A stretch of DNA of 64,000 bases from Candidatus Desulfofervidus auxilii (GCF_001577525.1 NZ_CP013015.1:326632-390631), one strand, 5' to 3'. Numbered from the stretch's first letter, positions 27,932-37,547 are shown. Numbers and translations are program-made. Notes: a model not told the origin generated them from the letters alone.

Positions 27932-29299
27932 ATGATACGCCTTTTTAAACAGTATTATCCTATTCAAAGTGTAATTCTGTTTATAGGTGAAAGCCTGATA
28001 GTATTAATGGGGCTTTTATTGTTTATACTTCTTTTTTACCCCTTTAATCTCACCTGGGTGATATTTCTTAAAGCTTTCTCAATTATGGCCATATGCCAAC
28101 TATGTCTTTATTACAGTGACTTTTATAAAACTGAGTATAATAATTCTGCCTCAAAGCTTATTCAGTCTTTAATAATAACACTTACTATATTAGCAATCAT
28201 TTGTTATTTTGTTCCCCAAATTACTATAGGCGAAGGCCCTCATTTATTCCTCAATATTTGCTTTATTGGCATCCTTACCTATTTATGGCGAAGCTTAATA
28301 AATACCCTGTTTAATAAAGATAGATTAACTCAAAAGATTCTTTTTATTGGAAGTGGGAATTTGGCCAAAAATGTGGCTAAAGAGATTTTAAGCACAAACC
28401 ATAATAGCTTTAAAATCCTGGGTTTTTTAGACCCTGACCCCAAAAAGAAAGAAAAAAACATTCTAAATTATGAGCTCGCAGGCACTTATGGTGAACTGGA
28501 TAATATCTTAAGACAAAATGGCAATATAAGAATTGTTATTGCCTTAGATGATAAAAGGGGAAAAATCCCCCTAAACAAACTCCTTGAATGTAAGATGAGA
28601 GGAATAATCATAGAAGACCATATAACTTTCCTTGAAAGGCTAAAAGGTAAGCTTATGGTTGAAAGTCTAAATCCAAGCCATGTTATTTTTTCAGATGGTT
28701 TTAAAAGGTCTAAAGTAAAAGCATACTTGAAAAGGATAGAAGATATATTGGGGTCGATTATAGGATTAATTGTATTATCACCTTTTTTAATTTTAACAGC
28801 TATCTTAATCAAAATAGATTCAAAAGGCCCTTTATTTTTCACACAAGAAAGAGTAGGTGAAAATGGAAAGCCCTTTATTCTTTATAAATTCAGGTCTATG
28901 AAAGTGGGTGCAGAAAAAGATAAACCACTTTGGGCCAAGGAAAATGACGATAGAGTGACCAGGGTAGGACGTTATATAAGAAGATTTGGGATAGATGAAG
29001 CCCCTCAGCTCTGGAATGTCCTGAAGGGAGATATGAGCCTTGTAGGACCAAGACCAGAAAGACCCCAGTTTGTCAAAGAATTAACCAACATAATTCCTTA
29101 TTATAGCCTAAGGCATTCAGTTAAACCTGGTATTACCGGTTGGGCACAGATTAGATATCATTATGGTGCCTCAGTAGAAGATGCCCTAGAAAAGCTCAAA
29201 TATGAACTCTACTACATAAAAAACTTGTCCCCAATTTTTGACTTATTCATCCTGTTTGAAACAGTCAAACTCATTATCCAGGCTAAAATTTCCAGGTAA
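27932..29299 (+). CDS. undecaprenyl-phosphate sugar phosphotransferase, PEP-CTERM type
   Basis: 455 residues. Four or five N-terminal membrane helices precede a nucleotide-binding-like domain (ILFIGSGNLAKNVAKEIL). The C-terminal bacterial sugar transferase domain runs from about 265: TQERVGENGKPFILYKFRSM, then WNVLKGDMSLVGPRPERP and PGITGWAQIRYHYGAS. It starts exopolysaccharide assembly by moving a sugar-1-phosphate onto the lipid carrier. The architecture is that of the exosortase-A associated enzymes. Confidence 0.93.
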   Translation: MIRLFKQYYPIQSVILFIGESLIVLMGLLLFILLFYPFNLTWVIFLKAFSIMAICQLCLYYSDFYKTEYNNSASKLIQSLIITLTILAIICYFVPQITIGEGPHLFLNICFIGILTYLWRSLINTLFNKDRLTQKILFIGSGNLAKNVAKEILSTNHNSFKILGFLDPDPKKKEKNILNYELAGTYGELDNILRQNGNIRIVIALDDKRGKIPLNKLLECKMRGIIIEDHITFLERLKGKLMVESLNPSHVIFSDGFKRSKVKAYLKRIEDILGSIIGLIVLSPFLILTAILIKIDSKGPLFFTQERVGENGKPFILYKFRSMKVGAEKDKPLWAKENDDRVTRVGRYIRRFGIDEAPQLWNVLKGDMSLVGPRPERPQFVKELTNIIPYYSLRHSVKPGITGWAQIRYHYGASVEDALEKLKYELYYIKNLSPIFDLFILFETVKLIIQAKISR

Positions 29300-29313
29300 G
29301 ATTTATAAACATA

Positions 29314-29571
29314 CTTCAAACGTGCTAACGTGTAAACGTGTTAACGTTCTAACGTGCCAACGCGCTAACGTGTAAACTTGCAAACTTTCCAACTTGCAAC
29401 TTTGTAATGCCTCAATCAAAAAGAAAACTAGAATTGACTAGGGACTAAGCACTAGGGACTAGGGACTAAGCACTAGGGACTAGGGACTAAGCACTAAGGA
29501 CTAGGGACTAAGCACTAGGGACTAGGGACTAAGCACGTCTCTTCGTTCTAACGTTCTAACGTTCCAACGTC
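29314..29571. repeat. composite micro-repeat block A1 (8-mers, 40-bp core, 7-mers, 8-mers)
   Basis: Degenerate 8-bp units (AACGTGCT, AACGTGTA, AACGTTCT and similar) run from about 29317 to 29400. A 40-bp conserved core (29401-29440) begins TTTGTAATGCCTCAATC and ends CTAGAATTGACTA. Seven-bp units GGGACTA/AGCACTA follow to 29536, then 8-bp units again right up to the ATG of the deacetylase. The same layout recurs at 42010, 48491 and 57342. This is the first such array in the window; none was seen upstream of it. Confidence 0.93.
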
Positions 29572-30495
29572 ATGTTAAATGCCTTAACCATAGATGTAGA
29601 AGACTATTTTCAGGTAGAAGCATTTGCTTCAAGAATAAATTATAATGAGTGGGATAATTATCCTTGTCGGATAAAACAAAACACACAAAAAATTTTAGAT
29701 ATTTTAGATGATTATCAAATAAAAGCCACTTTCTTCTGCTTAGGTTGGATTGCAAAAAGAAGTCCTTCTTTAATAAAAAACATTGCTCAAAGAGGACATG
29801 AAGTTGCCTCTCATGGCTATGCTCATCAGCCAGTTTATAAACAATCTCCAGATATTTTTATGCAGGATATAAGGAAAACAAAACAAATCCTTGAAGACAT
29901 CATAGGACAACCTGTTATTGGTTATCGTGCTCCTACTTATTCCATTACTCAAAAAACACTTTGGGCATTAGAAATTTTAGCTGAAGAAGGCTATAAATAC
30001 GACTCAAGTATTTTTCCCATCAAACACGATTTATATGGTATTCCCAATGCACCTAGATTCCCATTTAACGTTCACACGTTAAAACGTGCTAACGTGTTTA
30101 CGTGTAAACGTTCTAACGTTCTAACGTGCAAACGTGCAAACGTGCAAACGTTTTTTGAATTTCCTTTAACCACCCTACGAATTTTAAATATAAACATCCC
30201 CATTGCTGGTGGTGGTTATTTTAGAGTATTTCCTTACATATTTATTAAAAATGCTTTGAGGCACATAAACTTAAAAGAGAAACAGCCATTTATTTTTTAT
30301 CTTCACCCCTGGGAATTAGACCCTGAACAACCTCGCATAAATCACTTACCTTGGCGTTCTCGCTTCAGACATTACGTAAATTTAAGAAAAACCGAAGGCA
30401 AATTTAGGAAACTTTTATCGGATTTCAGATTTAGCACAGTTTTAAAAGTACTAAAACAACACAATAGTAAATTAGGCACTCATGAAGGCTATTAA
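29572..30495 (+). CDS. polysaccharide deacetylase, exosortase-A locus type
   Basis: 307 residues. Carbohydrate esterase 4 (NodB) fold: the metal/catalytic motif TIDVEDYFQVEAF at the N-terminus, ATFFCLGWIA, HEVASHGYAHQPVY, and YRAPTYSIT. The C-terminal YLHPWELDP is typical of the PEP-CTERM locus subfamily. The core enzyme is interrupted by about 29 residues (166-195) made by an in-frame array of 8-bp repeats, giving an 8-residue protein repeat (NVFTCKRS, NVLTCKRA). The ATG follows the repeat array directly with no ribosome site. Whether the enzyme remains active is open; all main motifs lie outside the insert. Confidence 0.88.
   Translation: MLNALTIDVEDYFQVEAFASRINYNEWDNYPCRIKQNTQKILDILDDYQIKATFFCLGWIAKRSPSLIKNIAQRGHEVASHGYAHQPVYKQSPDIFMQDIRKTKQILEDIIGQPVIGYRAPTYSITQKTLWALEILAEEGYKYDSSIFPIKHDLYGIPNAPRFPFNVHTLKRANVFTCKRSNVLTCKRANVQTFFEFPLTTLRILNINIPIAGGGYFRVFPYIFIKNALRHINLKEKQPFIFYLHPWELDPEQPRINHLPWRSRFRHYVNLRKTEGKFRKLLSDFRFSTVLKVLKQHNSKLGTHEGY
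30067..30154. repeat. 8-bp repeat array inside a coding sequence
   Basis: Eleven consecutive 8-bp units (AACGTTCA, CACGTTAA, AACGTGCT and so on) lie inside the deacetylase gene. Three units make 24 bases, so the protein shows an 8-residue period. At each junction where a final T would create TAA in frame (after units 2, 5 and 8) the unit ends in A, so the frame stays open. Confidence 0.93.
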
Positions 30496-31321
30496 ATCAA
30501 TTCCATTTGTTAAACAAAATTACATATTTTTTGTCTTTTCCTTGATGTTGTTTGTAATCCTTTTTAATCCTGTTTTTGCACAGTTATGTCATCTATGGTT
30601 TTATGATCTGAACAACTCCCATGGTATACTGGCTCCTTTCATCTCTTTATATTTCATTTGGATTAAAAAGGATGAAATTAAACACACTCCACTTCAGATT
30701 TCTCATTTAGGCCTTGGGGTAATGATTTTTGGCCTTTTACTTTATCTCCTGGGTTTAATAGGATTTATGGCCTTCTTACAGAATCTTTCTTTGGTAATTA
30801 CCTTCATTGGCCTCACTTGGTATCATATGGGAACCAGATTTACCCGAAAGATTTCCTTCCCTTTATTTATCCTCTTCTTTATGGTGCCTATTCCTATTTC
30901 AATAACTGAGATGTTTTCTTTTCCATTAAAGCTTTTGGCAACTAGGATGTCTGAATTCGTTTTAGGACTACTTTCTATACCTGTTTTAAGAGAGGGCAAT
31001 TTACTTCATCTTCCTAATGGCACGCTAGAGGTAGCTAAGGCCTGCAGTGGGTTGAGGTCCTTTATCTCTTTTACTATGTTAGGACTTATCTTTGCCTATC
31101 TTTTAAAGAATAAAATAAGGAAGTTGATCATAATTTTGGCTATATTACCTATAACCATTTTTACCAACATTCTCAGGATTACACTGACTGGGAGTTTGGC
31201 TTATTTTGTCACTCCTAAGATGACAGAGAGCTTCCTTCATGAGTTTTTAGGCATCTTTTCCTTTGTGTGCGGTTTTTCTCTTATGTTTTTATGCTATTAC
31301 AAGATTTCACTAGAAAAATGA
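30482..31321 (+). CDS. exosortase
   Basis: 279-residue multi-pass membrane transpeptidase that recognises PEP-CTERM tails. The catalytic triad is visible: Cys188 in VAKACSGLRSF, Arg232 in TNILRITLTG, and His253 in FLHEFLGIF. About eight membrane helices are present. Most exosortase A proteins carry the EpsI domain fused at the C-terminus; here it is a separate next gene overlapping by four bases. The start overlaps the deacetylase end by 14 bases. All partners nearby are of the exosortase-A type. Confidence 0.93.
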   Translation: MKAIKSIPFVKQNYIFFVFSLMLFVILFNPVFAQLCHLWFYDLNNSHGILAPFISLYFIWIKKDEIKHTPLQISHLGLGVMIFGLLLYLLGLIGFMAFLQNLSLVITFIGLTWYHMGTRFTRKISFPLFILFFMVPIPISITEMFSFPLKLLATRMSEFVLGLLSIPVLREGNLLHLPNGTLEVAKACSGLRSFISFTMLGLIFAYLLKNKIRKLIIILAILPITIFTNILRITLTGSLAYFVTPKMTESFLHEFLGIFSFVCGFSLMFLCYYKISLEK

Positions 31322-31968
31322 AAGGACAAAGCCCATATTTAGCTACAATTGTCCTTATTCTCTTTTTGGCTTTAAGGACTTTTATTCCCAAGAACGAAGT
31401 CATAGTAACTCAAAAAAATCTGGACAAATTTCCTCTAAATATCAATGATTATCAGGGGATTGACATTCCCCTCACTGAATCAGTTTATAAGGAACTCAAT
31501 CCAGATATTTATATATATCGCCATTATTTACCAAAATTTAATAACCATCCTTCAATCTTGCTTTATATTGGTTATTATGGCACAGCTAAAGGAGGACGCA
31601 CAGGTCATAATCCTCATGCTTGTTATCCATCAGCAGGATGGGCCATATTAGACCTAAAGAAGGTTATCCTTTTTATTTCAGGAAAGAAAGTAAGCATAAA
31701 TCAAATATTTATCCAAAAGAATGGAGAAAGGCGAGTAGTTCTTTATTGGTATCAGTCTGAGGGGAATAAAATACTTGATACAGGCATCAAACAAAACCTG
31801 CATCGCTTTTTCTGTCGCATTCTAAAAAGACGAGATGATGGGGCCTTTGTGCGTGTTTCTGCATCTATTAATGGTAATTCTAAGGAGATTTTACCCAAGG
31901 TTTATGCATTTACCAAACAGATATTAACCCTGCTTCCACATTATTGGCCCCAAGAAAAAGAAATATGA
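31318..31968 (+). CDS. EpsI-family exosortase partner
   Basis: 216 residues. A single N-terminal membrane anchor (YLATIVLILFLALRTF) precedes an exported domain with GHNPHACYPSAGWAI, the conserved EpsI signature Cys region. Elsewhere this domain is fused to exosortase A. The start chosen is the ATG overlapping the exosortase stop (ATGA); a 17-codon longer frame inside the exosortase gene is less likely. Its own stop overlaps the next start in the same way. Confidence 0.9.
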   Translation: MKGQSPYLATIVLILFLALRTFIPKNEVIVTQKNLDKFPLNINDYQGIDIPLTESVYKELNPDIYIYRHYLPKFNNHPSILLYIGYYGTAKGGRTGHNPHACYPSAGWAILDLKKVILFISGKKVSINQIFIQKNGERRVVLYWYQSEGNKILDTGIKQNLHRFFCRILKRRDDGAFVRVSASINGNSKEILPKVYAFTKQILTLLPHYWPQEKEI

Positions 31969-33164
31969 ATTTCTTCTCTCTACCTCCATCTGGAAATCCT
32001 ATTCCTATCTCCCACATATTTAGGGCAACAAGTGTCTTTTTCCGAAACACTCAAGGAGAAGATGGATTTCAGAAGATTATTAAAACATACTTAAAGGTCA
32101 AACATTGTTTACTTGTTTCCTCTGGCACAGCCGCTTTATGGTTGATTTTAAAAGCAGCAAAAAAAATAGAGCAAAAAAGGAATGAAGTGATTATCCCTGC
32201 CTATACATGCCCTTCAGTGGCTGCGGCCGTTATAAGGGCAGGCCTTAAGCCCATCCTTTGTGATATAAATATGCAAGACTTTGGTTTTGAGCTCGAGGCA
32301 TTAAAAAAGAAGATAAATTTTAAGACCTTAGCCATAATAATAGTGCATCTTTTTGGATTTCCATCAAATATCAAAAAAGTAAAACAAATCTCCCGCTCCT
32401 CTAATATCTTACTTATCGAAGATGCCGCCCAGGCTTTAGGAAATTCTATGATTAATTCTCCCCAAGAGAAACTGGGCAGCCTAGGAGATATAGGTTTTTA
32501 TAGCTTTGGAAGGGGTAAGCCGCTTACCCTTAATCACGGGGGATTGATTGTAACTAATAATTCTCAATTGTTTGAACAAATTTTCCAAATTTATCAAACA
32601 ATTGAGAGACCTTCTCTAACTGAAAATTTTTTGCTTCTAGCCAAGTTATATTTTTATGTTTTTTTCTTTCACCCCTCACTCTACTGGATTCCTCAATCTA
32701 TTCCCTTTCTTAAATTAGGAAAAACCATTTTTGACCTCAATTTTAAGATAAAAAAAACAAGCCCTATTGCCGTAGCTCTTGCCAATAAATCAATTGGGCT
32801 AATTGAAGAAAATAAAAAAGTAAGACAAAAAAATACCACTTTTCTTTTACAAAGGCTAAACTCTTTTAAAAAGATAAATCTGCCAGCTTATCCCTTTCCT
32901 TATTTGCGTTTCCCTCTAATTGTAAGCTCTAATACTCATAGAAACCGTTTACTCGCCCACCTAAGGGCGCAAGGACTAGGAGCCACTATGTTTTATCCCT
33001 GTCCTTTAAATGAACAACCTGGTCTTAAAGAATATTTGCATGATACTAATATTTATCCCAATGCTAAAAAACTTTCTCAAACACTCATTACCTTGCCTTT
33101 ACACCAAGGGGTCTCCCACAAAGACCTTAACACTATGGTAGATATCATTACACATTATCTATGA
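31965..33164 (+). CDS. DegT/DnrJ/EryC1-family PLP-dependent aminotransferase
   Basis: About 399 residues. It makes amino-sugars from keto-sugar nucleotides, cytoplasmic. Visible motifs are LVSSGTAALWLILKAA, IPAYTCPSVAAAV, LIEDAAQALGNS, and the PLP-lysine loop FYSFGRGKPLTLNHGG. The start is the ATG overlapping the EpsI stop. The gene ends four bases into the FemAB gene. The exact sugar substrate cannot be told from sequence. Confidence 0.88.
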   Translation: MNFFSLPPSGNPIPISHIFRATSVFFRNTQGEDGFQKIIKTYLKVKHCLLVSSGTAALWLILKAAKKIEQKRNEVIIPAYTCPSVAAAVIRAGLKPILCDINMQDFGFELEALKKKINFKTLAIIIVHLFGFPSNIKKVKQISRSSNILLIEDAAQALGNSMINSPQEKLGSLGDIGFYSFGRGKPLTLNHGGLIVTNNSQLFEQIFQIYQTIERPSLTENFLLLAKLYFYVFFFHPSLYWIPQSIPFLKLGKTIFDLNFKIKKTSPIAVALANKSIGLIEENKKVRQKNTTFLLQRLNSFKKINLPAYPFPYLRFPLIVSSNTHRNRLLAHLRAQGLGATMFYPCPLNEQPGLKEYLHDTNIYPNAKKLSQTLITLPLHQGVSHKDLNTMVDIITHYL

Positions 33165-34207
33165 ATATAAAGCTTTACTCCTCTTCTGACCAATCTAGAT
33201 GGGATGCATATGTAAAAAATCACCCTTTGGGGACCCATTGCCATCTTGCCTCCTGGGGGCAAGTAATAGAAAATGCCTATCAACATAAGTGTTATTATCT
33301 AATGGCTGAGGATTCAAATAGGGTAGTAGGTATACTTCCTATGGTGCACTTAAATAGCCTTATTTTTGGAAATAGTTTGGTATCCATGCCATTTTTAAAC
33401 TATGGAGGAATGATTGCTGATAATCCAAATATACAAAAGGCATTATGGGAAGAGGCCATAAATGTAGCCAAAAAAATTAAGGCATCTTACCTTGAAATCC
33501 GACATTCCCAACCTCTCTCTTGGATAAAGAAAGGAGATAAGACCATTTTAAAGACCCACAAGGTGTCCATGCTCCTTGATTTGCCTTCTAGTTCTGAACA
33601 GTTGATGAAATCATTTAAATCCAAGCTTCGGAGTCAAATTAAAAGACCTCAAAAAGAAGGAATGACTGCCATTATTGGTGGAAAGGAACTTATTGACAGC
33701 TTTTATAAAGTTTTTACTATAAACATGCGAGATTTGGGAAGTCCTGTTCATTCAAAGAGGCTATTTTGGGAAATTTTTCAAAATTTTTCTGAAAGTGCCC
33801 AAATTGGGGTGGTCTTTTGGAAACATCAACCTGTAGCTTCAGGCATTGTCCTGGGTTTTAAAGATACTATGGAAATTCCATGGGCCTCTTCTTTAAGAAA
33901 ATTTAATCACTTTAGCCCTAACATGCTTCTTTATTGGTCATTTCTGGAATATGCCTCCAATTCAGGATATAAGAAATTTGACTTTGGACGCACTACCCCT
34001 GGTAGCGGGACATACAGATTCAAAAAACAATGGGGGACGAAACCTTCTCAACTTTATTGGTATTATTGGATAAGTGAAGGACTTAAAAGGAAAACATTCC
34101 ATCCTGACCATAGGAGATTTTCTTTAGCTATTTCCTGTTGGAAGAAAATGCCAGTAGCATTTACGCGTTTAATAGGGCCTCAAATTAGAAAATATATTGC
34201 TCTTTAA
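33161..34207 (+). CDS. FemAB-family protein, exosortase-A associated
   Basis: 348 residues with two GNAT-like halves of the FemAB/peptidyltransferase fold: HPLGTHCHLASWGQVI, SFKSKLRSQIKRPQKEG, and the C-terminal GYKKFDFGRTTPGSGTYRFK. This is the subfamily that regularly accompanies exosortase A. It may transfer an aminoacyl or acyl group to a polysaccharide or protein (inference). ATGA overlap with the aminotransferase gene. Confidence 0.88.
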   Translation: MNIKLYSSSDQSRWDAYVKNHPLGTHCHLASWGQVIENAYQHKCYYLMAEDSNRVVGILPMVHLNSLIFGNSLVSMPFLNYGGMIADNPNIQKALWEEAINVAKKIKASYLEIRHSQPLSWIKKGDKTILKTHKVSMLLDLPSSSEQLMKSFKSKLRSQIKRPQKEGMTAIIGGKELIDSFYKVFTINMRDLGSPVHSKRLFWEIFQNFSESAQIGVVFWKHQPVASGIVLGFKDTMEIPWASSLRKFNHFSPNMLLYWSFLEYASNSGYKKFDFGRTTPGSGTYRFKKQWGTKPSQLYWYYWISEGLKRKTFHPDHRRFSLAISCWKKMPVAFTRLIGPQIRKYIAL

Positions 34208-34217
34208 GACTTTCTTA

Positions 34218-35351
34218 ATGATGAAATATATCTTCTGGATATCTCTATTTTTTATCCTTTATACCTATTTTGGTTATCCCCTCTTACTTAAATTTTTGTC
34301 CTTGATTAGAAACAGAAAGGTAAAAAAGCAACCCATTACACCCCCAGTAACCTTCATCATTACTGCCCATAATGAGGTAAAAAACATTGTTCAAAAATTA
34401 GAAGGCACATTGGCCCTAGATTATCCCCCAGAAAAATTGCAAATCATTGTGGCCTCTGACGCCTCTACAGATGGCACTGATGAAGTAGTTAAATCATATG
34501 CTACCAAAGGCATCCAGTTAGTAAGGACTACTGAGCACCGTGGAAAGGAATTTGCCCAGAAGTTAGCTGTATCTGCTGCTCTTGGGGAAATACTTGTCTT
34601 TTCTGATGTAGCTACCATTCTCAAACAAGATGCCTTAAAGAAAATAGTAGCTAACTTTGCTGACCCTTCAGTGGCTTGCGTGAGCAGTGAAGATAAGATT
34701 ATTTCACAAGATGGTCAAATCAGTGGAGAAACTCATTATGTGAAATATGAGATGTGGCTTAGACGACAGGAATCTCAAGTCAATTCTCTTGTTGGCCTGA
34801 GTGGTTCCTATTTTGCTGCCCGGAAGGAAGTTTGTCAGCTATGGCGTGAAGACCTCCCAAGCGATTTTAATACCGTGCTAAACGCCATGCGCCTGGGTAT
34901 GCGAGCAGTAAGCGATTCAGAAGTTATTGGTTACTATCGGGCCGTGGTCTCAGAAAGACAGGAATTTAAGAGAAAGGTAAGAACGGTATTAAGAGGCCTC
35001 CATGTCTTCTTTTCATCCCTTGAGTTTTTAAATCCCTTTCGCTACGGCATCTTTACCCTTGAACTCTTAAGCCATAAACTCTTCCGTTGGTTAGTGCCAT
35101 TTGCCCTTATCTTGGTATTTATTTCAAATTCCCTCTTCATCTCAAAAAACCTATTTTATGCGGGTCTTTTTATTTCACAAATAGCCTTTTATCTTGTGGC
35201 CTTGATAGCTATTTTGAGGCGAGAGTTAGCCAGAAGAATAATCTTTAAGCTCCCTTTGTTTTTTACCCTAGTTAACCTCTCTATCTTGGTAGCTTGGATT
35301 CACTACTTTCAAGGGAGGAAGATAGTAAGTTGGCAACCATCCAAAAGATAA
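34218..35351 (+). CDS. family 2 glycosyltransferase, membrane-bound
   Basis: 377 residues from the ATG at 34218. An N-terminal membrane helix is followed by the GT2 core: TFIITAHNEVKNI, IIVASDASTDGTDEVV, and an LVGLSGSYFAARKEV acceptor region. Three or four C-terminal membrane helices follow. This topology fits a processive or membrane-anchored polysaccharide synthase. The frame extends seven codons upstream to a TTG, but the tandem ATGs are more likely. Confidence 0.86.
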   Translation: MMKYIFWISLFFILYTYFGYPLLLKFLSLIRNRKVKKQPITPPVTFIITAHNEVKNIVQKLEGTLALDYPPEKLQIIVASDASTDGTDEVVKSYATKGIQLVRTTEHRGKEFAQKLAVSAALGEILVFSDVATILKQDALKKIVANFADPSVACVSSEDKIISQDGQISGETHYVKYEMWLRRQESQVNSLVGLSGSYFAARKEVCQLWREDLPSDFNTVLNAMRLGMRAVSDSEVIGYYRAVVSERQEFKRKVRTVLRGLHVFFSSLEFLNPFRYGIFTLELLSHKLFRWLVPFALILVFISNSLFISKNLFYAGLFISQIAFYLVALIAILRRELARRIIFKLPLFFTLVNLSILVAWIHYFQGRKIVSWQPSKR

Positions 35352-36271
35352 AGACCATAATAAGAAAATCAATAGCCTTTCCCATTTATAAAAGCTCTAT
35401 TCCCAGGTTTTTCCATAGGGGTCAAGTGCTTATACTCATGTATCATCGAGTCCTTTCTGACAATGAAACCATTGAGCCTTGGCTCCAGCCAGGTATGTAT
35501 GTAAAAGAAAGTGTATTTAAAATGCATCTAAAATTCCTACTCTCTTATAGCCAAGTAATCTCCTTTTCAGAGTTTCTTAAAAGATGGTCAGAAAACGATT
35601 GGGATAAAAATGGCAGGTATTCTATTATTACTTTTGATGATGGATGGAAAGATAATTATATTTATGCCTTTCCTGTTTTAAAAAGATATAACTTACCTGC
35701 TACTATTTTTCTTACTACCAACTATATTGGGACTAATAAATGGTTTTGGCCAGAAAAAATAGGTTATTTGTTTTGGAAAAAGGAAAATGACATAACCGCT
35801 GAGCAGATTGATAAAATAATTGGAGTAATAAAAAGATTTTCTGAGAAAGAAATTGAAACATTTATTGGAACACTACAAGAGGAATTTGGTATTTCATTGC
35901 CTAAAAAAAGGTTATTGCTCAATTGGGAAGAAATAAAAGAAATGTCTAAATATAATATTTCTTTTGGTTTCCATACTGCGAACCATCGGATTTTAACAAG
36001 GCTTTCTCAAAAAGAGATAATAAATGAAATAAATCCTCCATCTACATTAAAAGAAACCAACTTTGTTCCTGTTTTTAGCTACCCCAATGGAGAATATAAC
36101 CTGGAAGTTGAAAACCTTCTTAAGGAAATGGGCTTTGAAGCGGCAGTGACCACAAAAAAGGGATGGATTAAACCAGGAAAGGACTCCCTCTTCTCTTTAA
36201 AAAGGACAGGCATTCATCAAGACATTTCCTTCACCCCTTCCCTCTTCAACTTTCACATTTCAATAAAATAA
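35330..36271 (+). CDS. polysaccharide deacetylase family protein
   Basis: About 313 residues. A NodB-type core is visible: LILMYHRVLSD, SIITFDDGWKDNYIYAFPVL, ATIFLTTNYIGTNKWFWPEKI and ISFGFHTANHRILTRL, with a final SYPNGEYN. The start is uncertain: the TTG at 35330 follows GGGAGG and overlaps the glycosyltransferase end by 22 bases; the frame is open further upstream. It probably removes acetyl groups from the exported polysaccharide. Similar in layout to the gene at 54891. Confidence 0.85.
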   Translation: MATIQKIKTIIRKSIAFPIYKSSIPRFFHRGQVLILMYHRVLSDNETIEPWLQPGMYVKESVFKMHLKFLLSYSQVISFSEFLKRWSENDWDKNGRYSIITFDDGWKDNYIYAFPVLKRYNLPATIFLTTNYIGTNKWFWPEKIGYLFWKKENDITAEQIDKIIGVIKRFSEKEIETFIGTLQEEFGISLPKKRLLLNWEEIKEMSKYNISFGFHTANHRILTRLSQKEIINEINPPSTLKETNFVPVFSYPNGEYNLEVENLLKEMGFEAAVTTKKGWIKPGKDSLFSLKRTGIHQDISFTPSLFNFHISIK

Positions 36272-36304
36272 CAAACGCAATTGATGCAACAAGGAGGAGT
36301 AAAA

Positions 36305-37426
36305 ATGCAAAGAATTTTCATTCTTACAAGTATTCTTTGTTTAATAACCACTTCTATTGCTTCAGCTAGAGTACCCAATGTATTATGTTATGTTGAATAT
36401 ACATATATAGAGGATGAATATGCCCATAGCCTGGCCGCCATGCAATCATTAGGAGCAATGAATATCACAACCCTATCTCATTTCCAAAATTTAGATTTAA
36501 GTAATATAGACATCTTTTTTATTCCTGACCAAGATAGAGCAGACACAAATACCTTACAAACAATAGGAACAACTTGGTCTACTGCTTTAACGGATTTCTT
36601 AAATGCTGGTGGAGTTATTGTTTCTACAAATGTAGCCCCAACGCAAAATTTCCCCATTTTAAATGCCACAGGACTTATTCATACTACAGGATGTTATTGG
36701 ACAAATAATTCTATACTTTATACCACATCTGCTTCCCACCCTTTATCTGAAGGATTATTCGACACTTATATGGGGGCAAACGTCACAAGCTCAATAGATA
36801 ATGATTTTTCACCCAATGGAACAGTAATAGTTAAAGACCCCTATGAAAGACCTATTGTGGTAGACATCCCTATTGGAAATGGACATATAGTATTAATCGG
36901 TCATGACTATTATGCAAGCAGTCCCAATCAAGACCTTATCCTTGCCAATGCTGTTTGGCGTCTTTTGCCAGAAGGAATGGCATTACCTACTGCACCTACA
37001 AAAATTCAATATGAACCAGTTTTAAGCCCAATCATGCACTATGATCCATGGTGGGCTCGTCCTCTTTCTTTGGACAAGACTGGTGGAGTAATAAAGGTTA
37101 TGATATCCTTACCATTCTTTGTAGAGCCAGTAGATATATATGTGGCTATTGGCTTCGTAGCCTCTGGGAGTGAGGATGAGTATATTTATGTATTAGATAG
37201 TAATAGAGAATTACATCAATTTATAGATATGAGTTCTATCACTCCTTGGCGAGTCAACCAACAGGAGGCATTAAGAGATACCCTATTAATTATTCCTTTG
37301 GCACTTCTACCCTCAGGGAATTATACTGGTTATTTATTGGTAGTGCCAGCAAATACTGATCCACACACCCTTGATCTAGATACCTCCCCTTACTATCTGT
37401 GGTTTTCTACAACTTCCATCCCGTAA
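36305..37426 (+). CDS. secreted protein with glutamine-amidotransferase-like domain
   Basis: About 373 residues from an ATG preceded by ACAAGGAGG. A signal peptide (about 1-22, SIASA) is followed by a Rossmann-like domain: IDIFFIPDQDRADTN, FLNAGGVIVSTNVAP, and GNGHIVLIGHDYYAS. This resembles ThuA/DUF4350-type amidotransferase-like folds without an evident catalytic Cys. The C-terminal part (PVDIYVAIGF to LLPSGNYTGYLLVVP) matches a module often at the end of secreted deltaproteobacterial proteins. The function is unknown. Confidence 0.75.
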   Translation: MQRIFILTSILCLITTSIASARVPNVLCYVEYTYIEDEYAHSLAAMQSLGAMNITTLSHFQNLDLSNIDIFFIPDQDRADTNTLQTIGTTWSTALTDFLNAGGVIVSTNVAPTQNFPILNATGLIHTTGCYWTNNSILYTTSASHPLSEGLFDTYMGANVTSSIDNDFSPNGTVIVKDPYERPIVVDIPIGNGHIVLIGHDYYASSPNQDLILANAVWRLLPEGMALPTAPTKIQYEPVLSPIMHYDPWWARPLSLDKTGGVIKVMISLPFFVEPVDIYVAIGFVASGSEDEYIYVLDSNRELHQFIDMSSITPWRVNQQEALRDTLLIIPLALLPSGNYTGYLLVVPANTDPHTLDLDTSPYYLWFSTTSIP

Positions 37427-37506
37427 TTAATCTATGAAGAATAATCCAAGGCGCTGGGTAGGACTTCGTCAAAGTAGTTTTAACGGAGATCCAAATGATA
37501 AGCGCA

Positions 37507-37547
37507 CCTGTCTGCCCCCGCCTGCCGTCGGGCAGGGAACAGGCAGG
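37507..37547. repeat. GC-rich nested palindrome
   Basis: CCTGCC-GTCG-GGCAGG hairpin (37521-37536) inside CCTGTCTGCC and AACAGGCAGG flanks. It is much more G+C-rich than the region. It shares the GTCTGC/GCAGAC theme with elements at 10139 and 13517. Confidence 0.55.

Noticed and set aside
29314-29571. CRISPR array
   Set aside because: Units are 7-8 bp without spacers of uniform size, and no cas genes are present.
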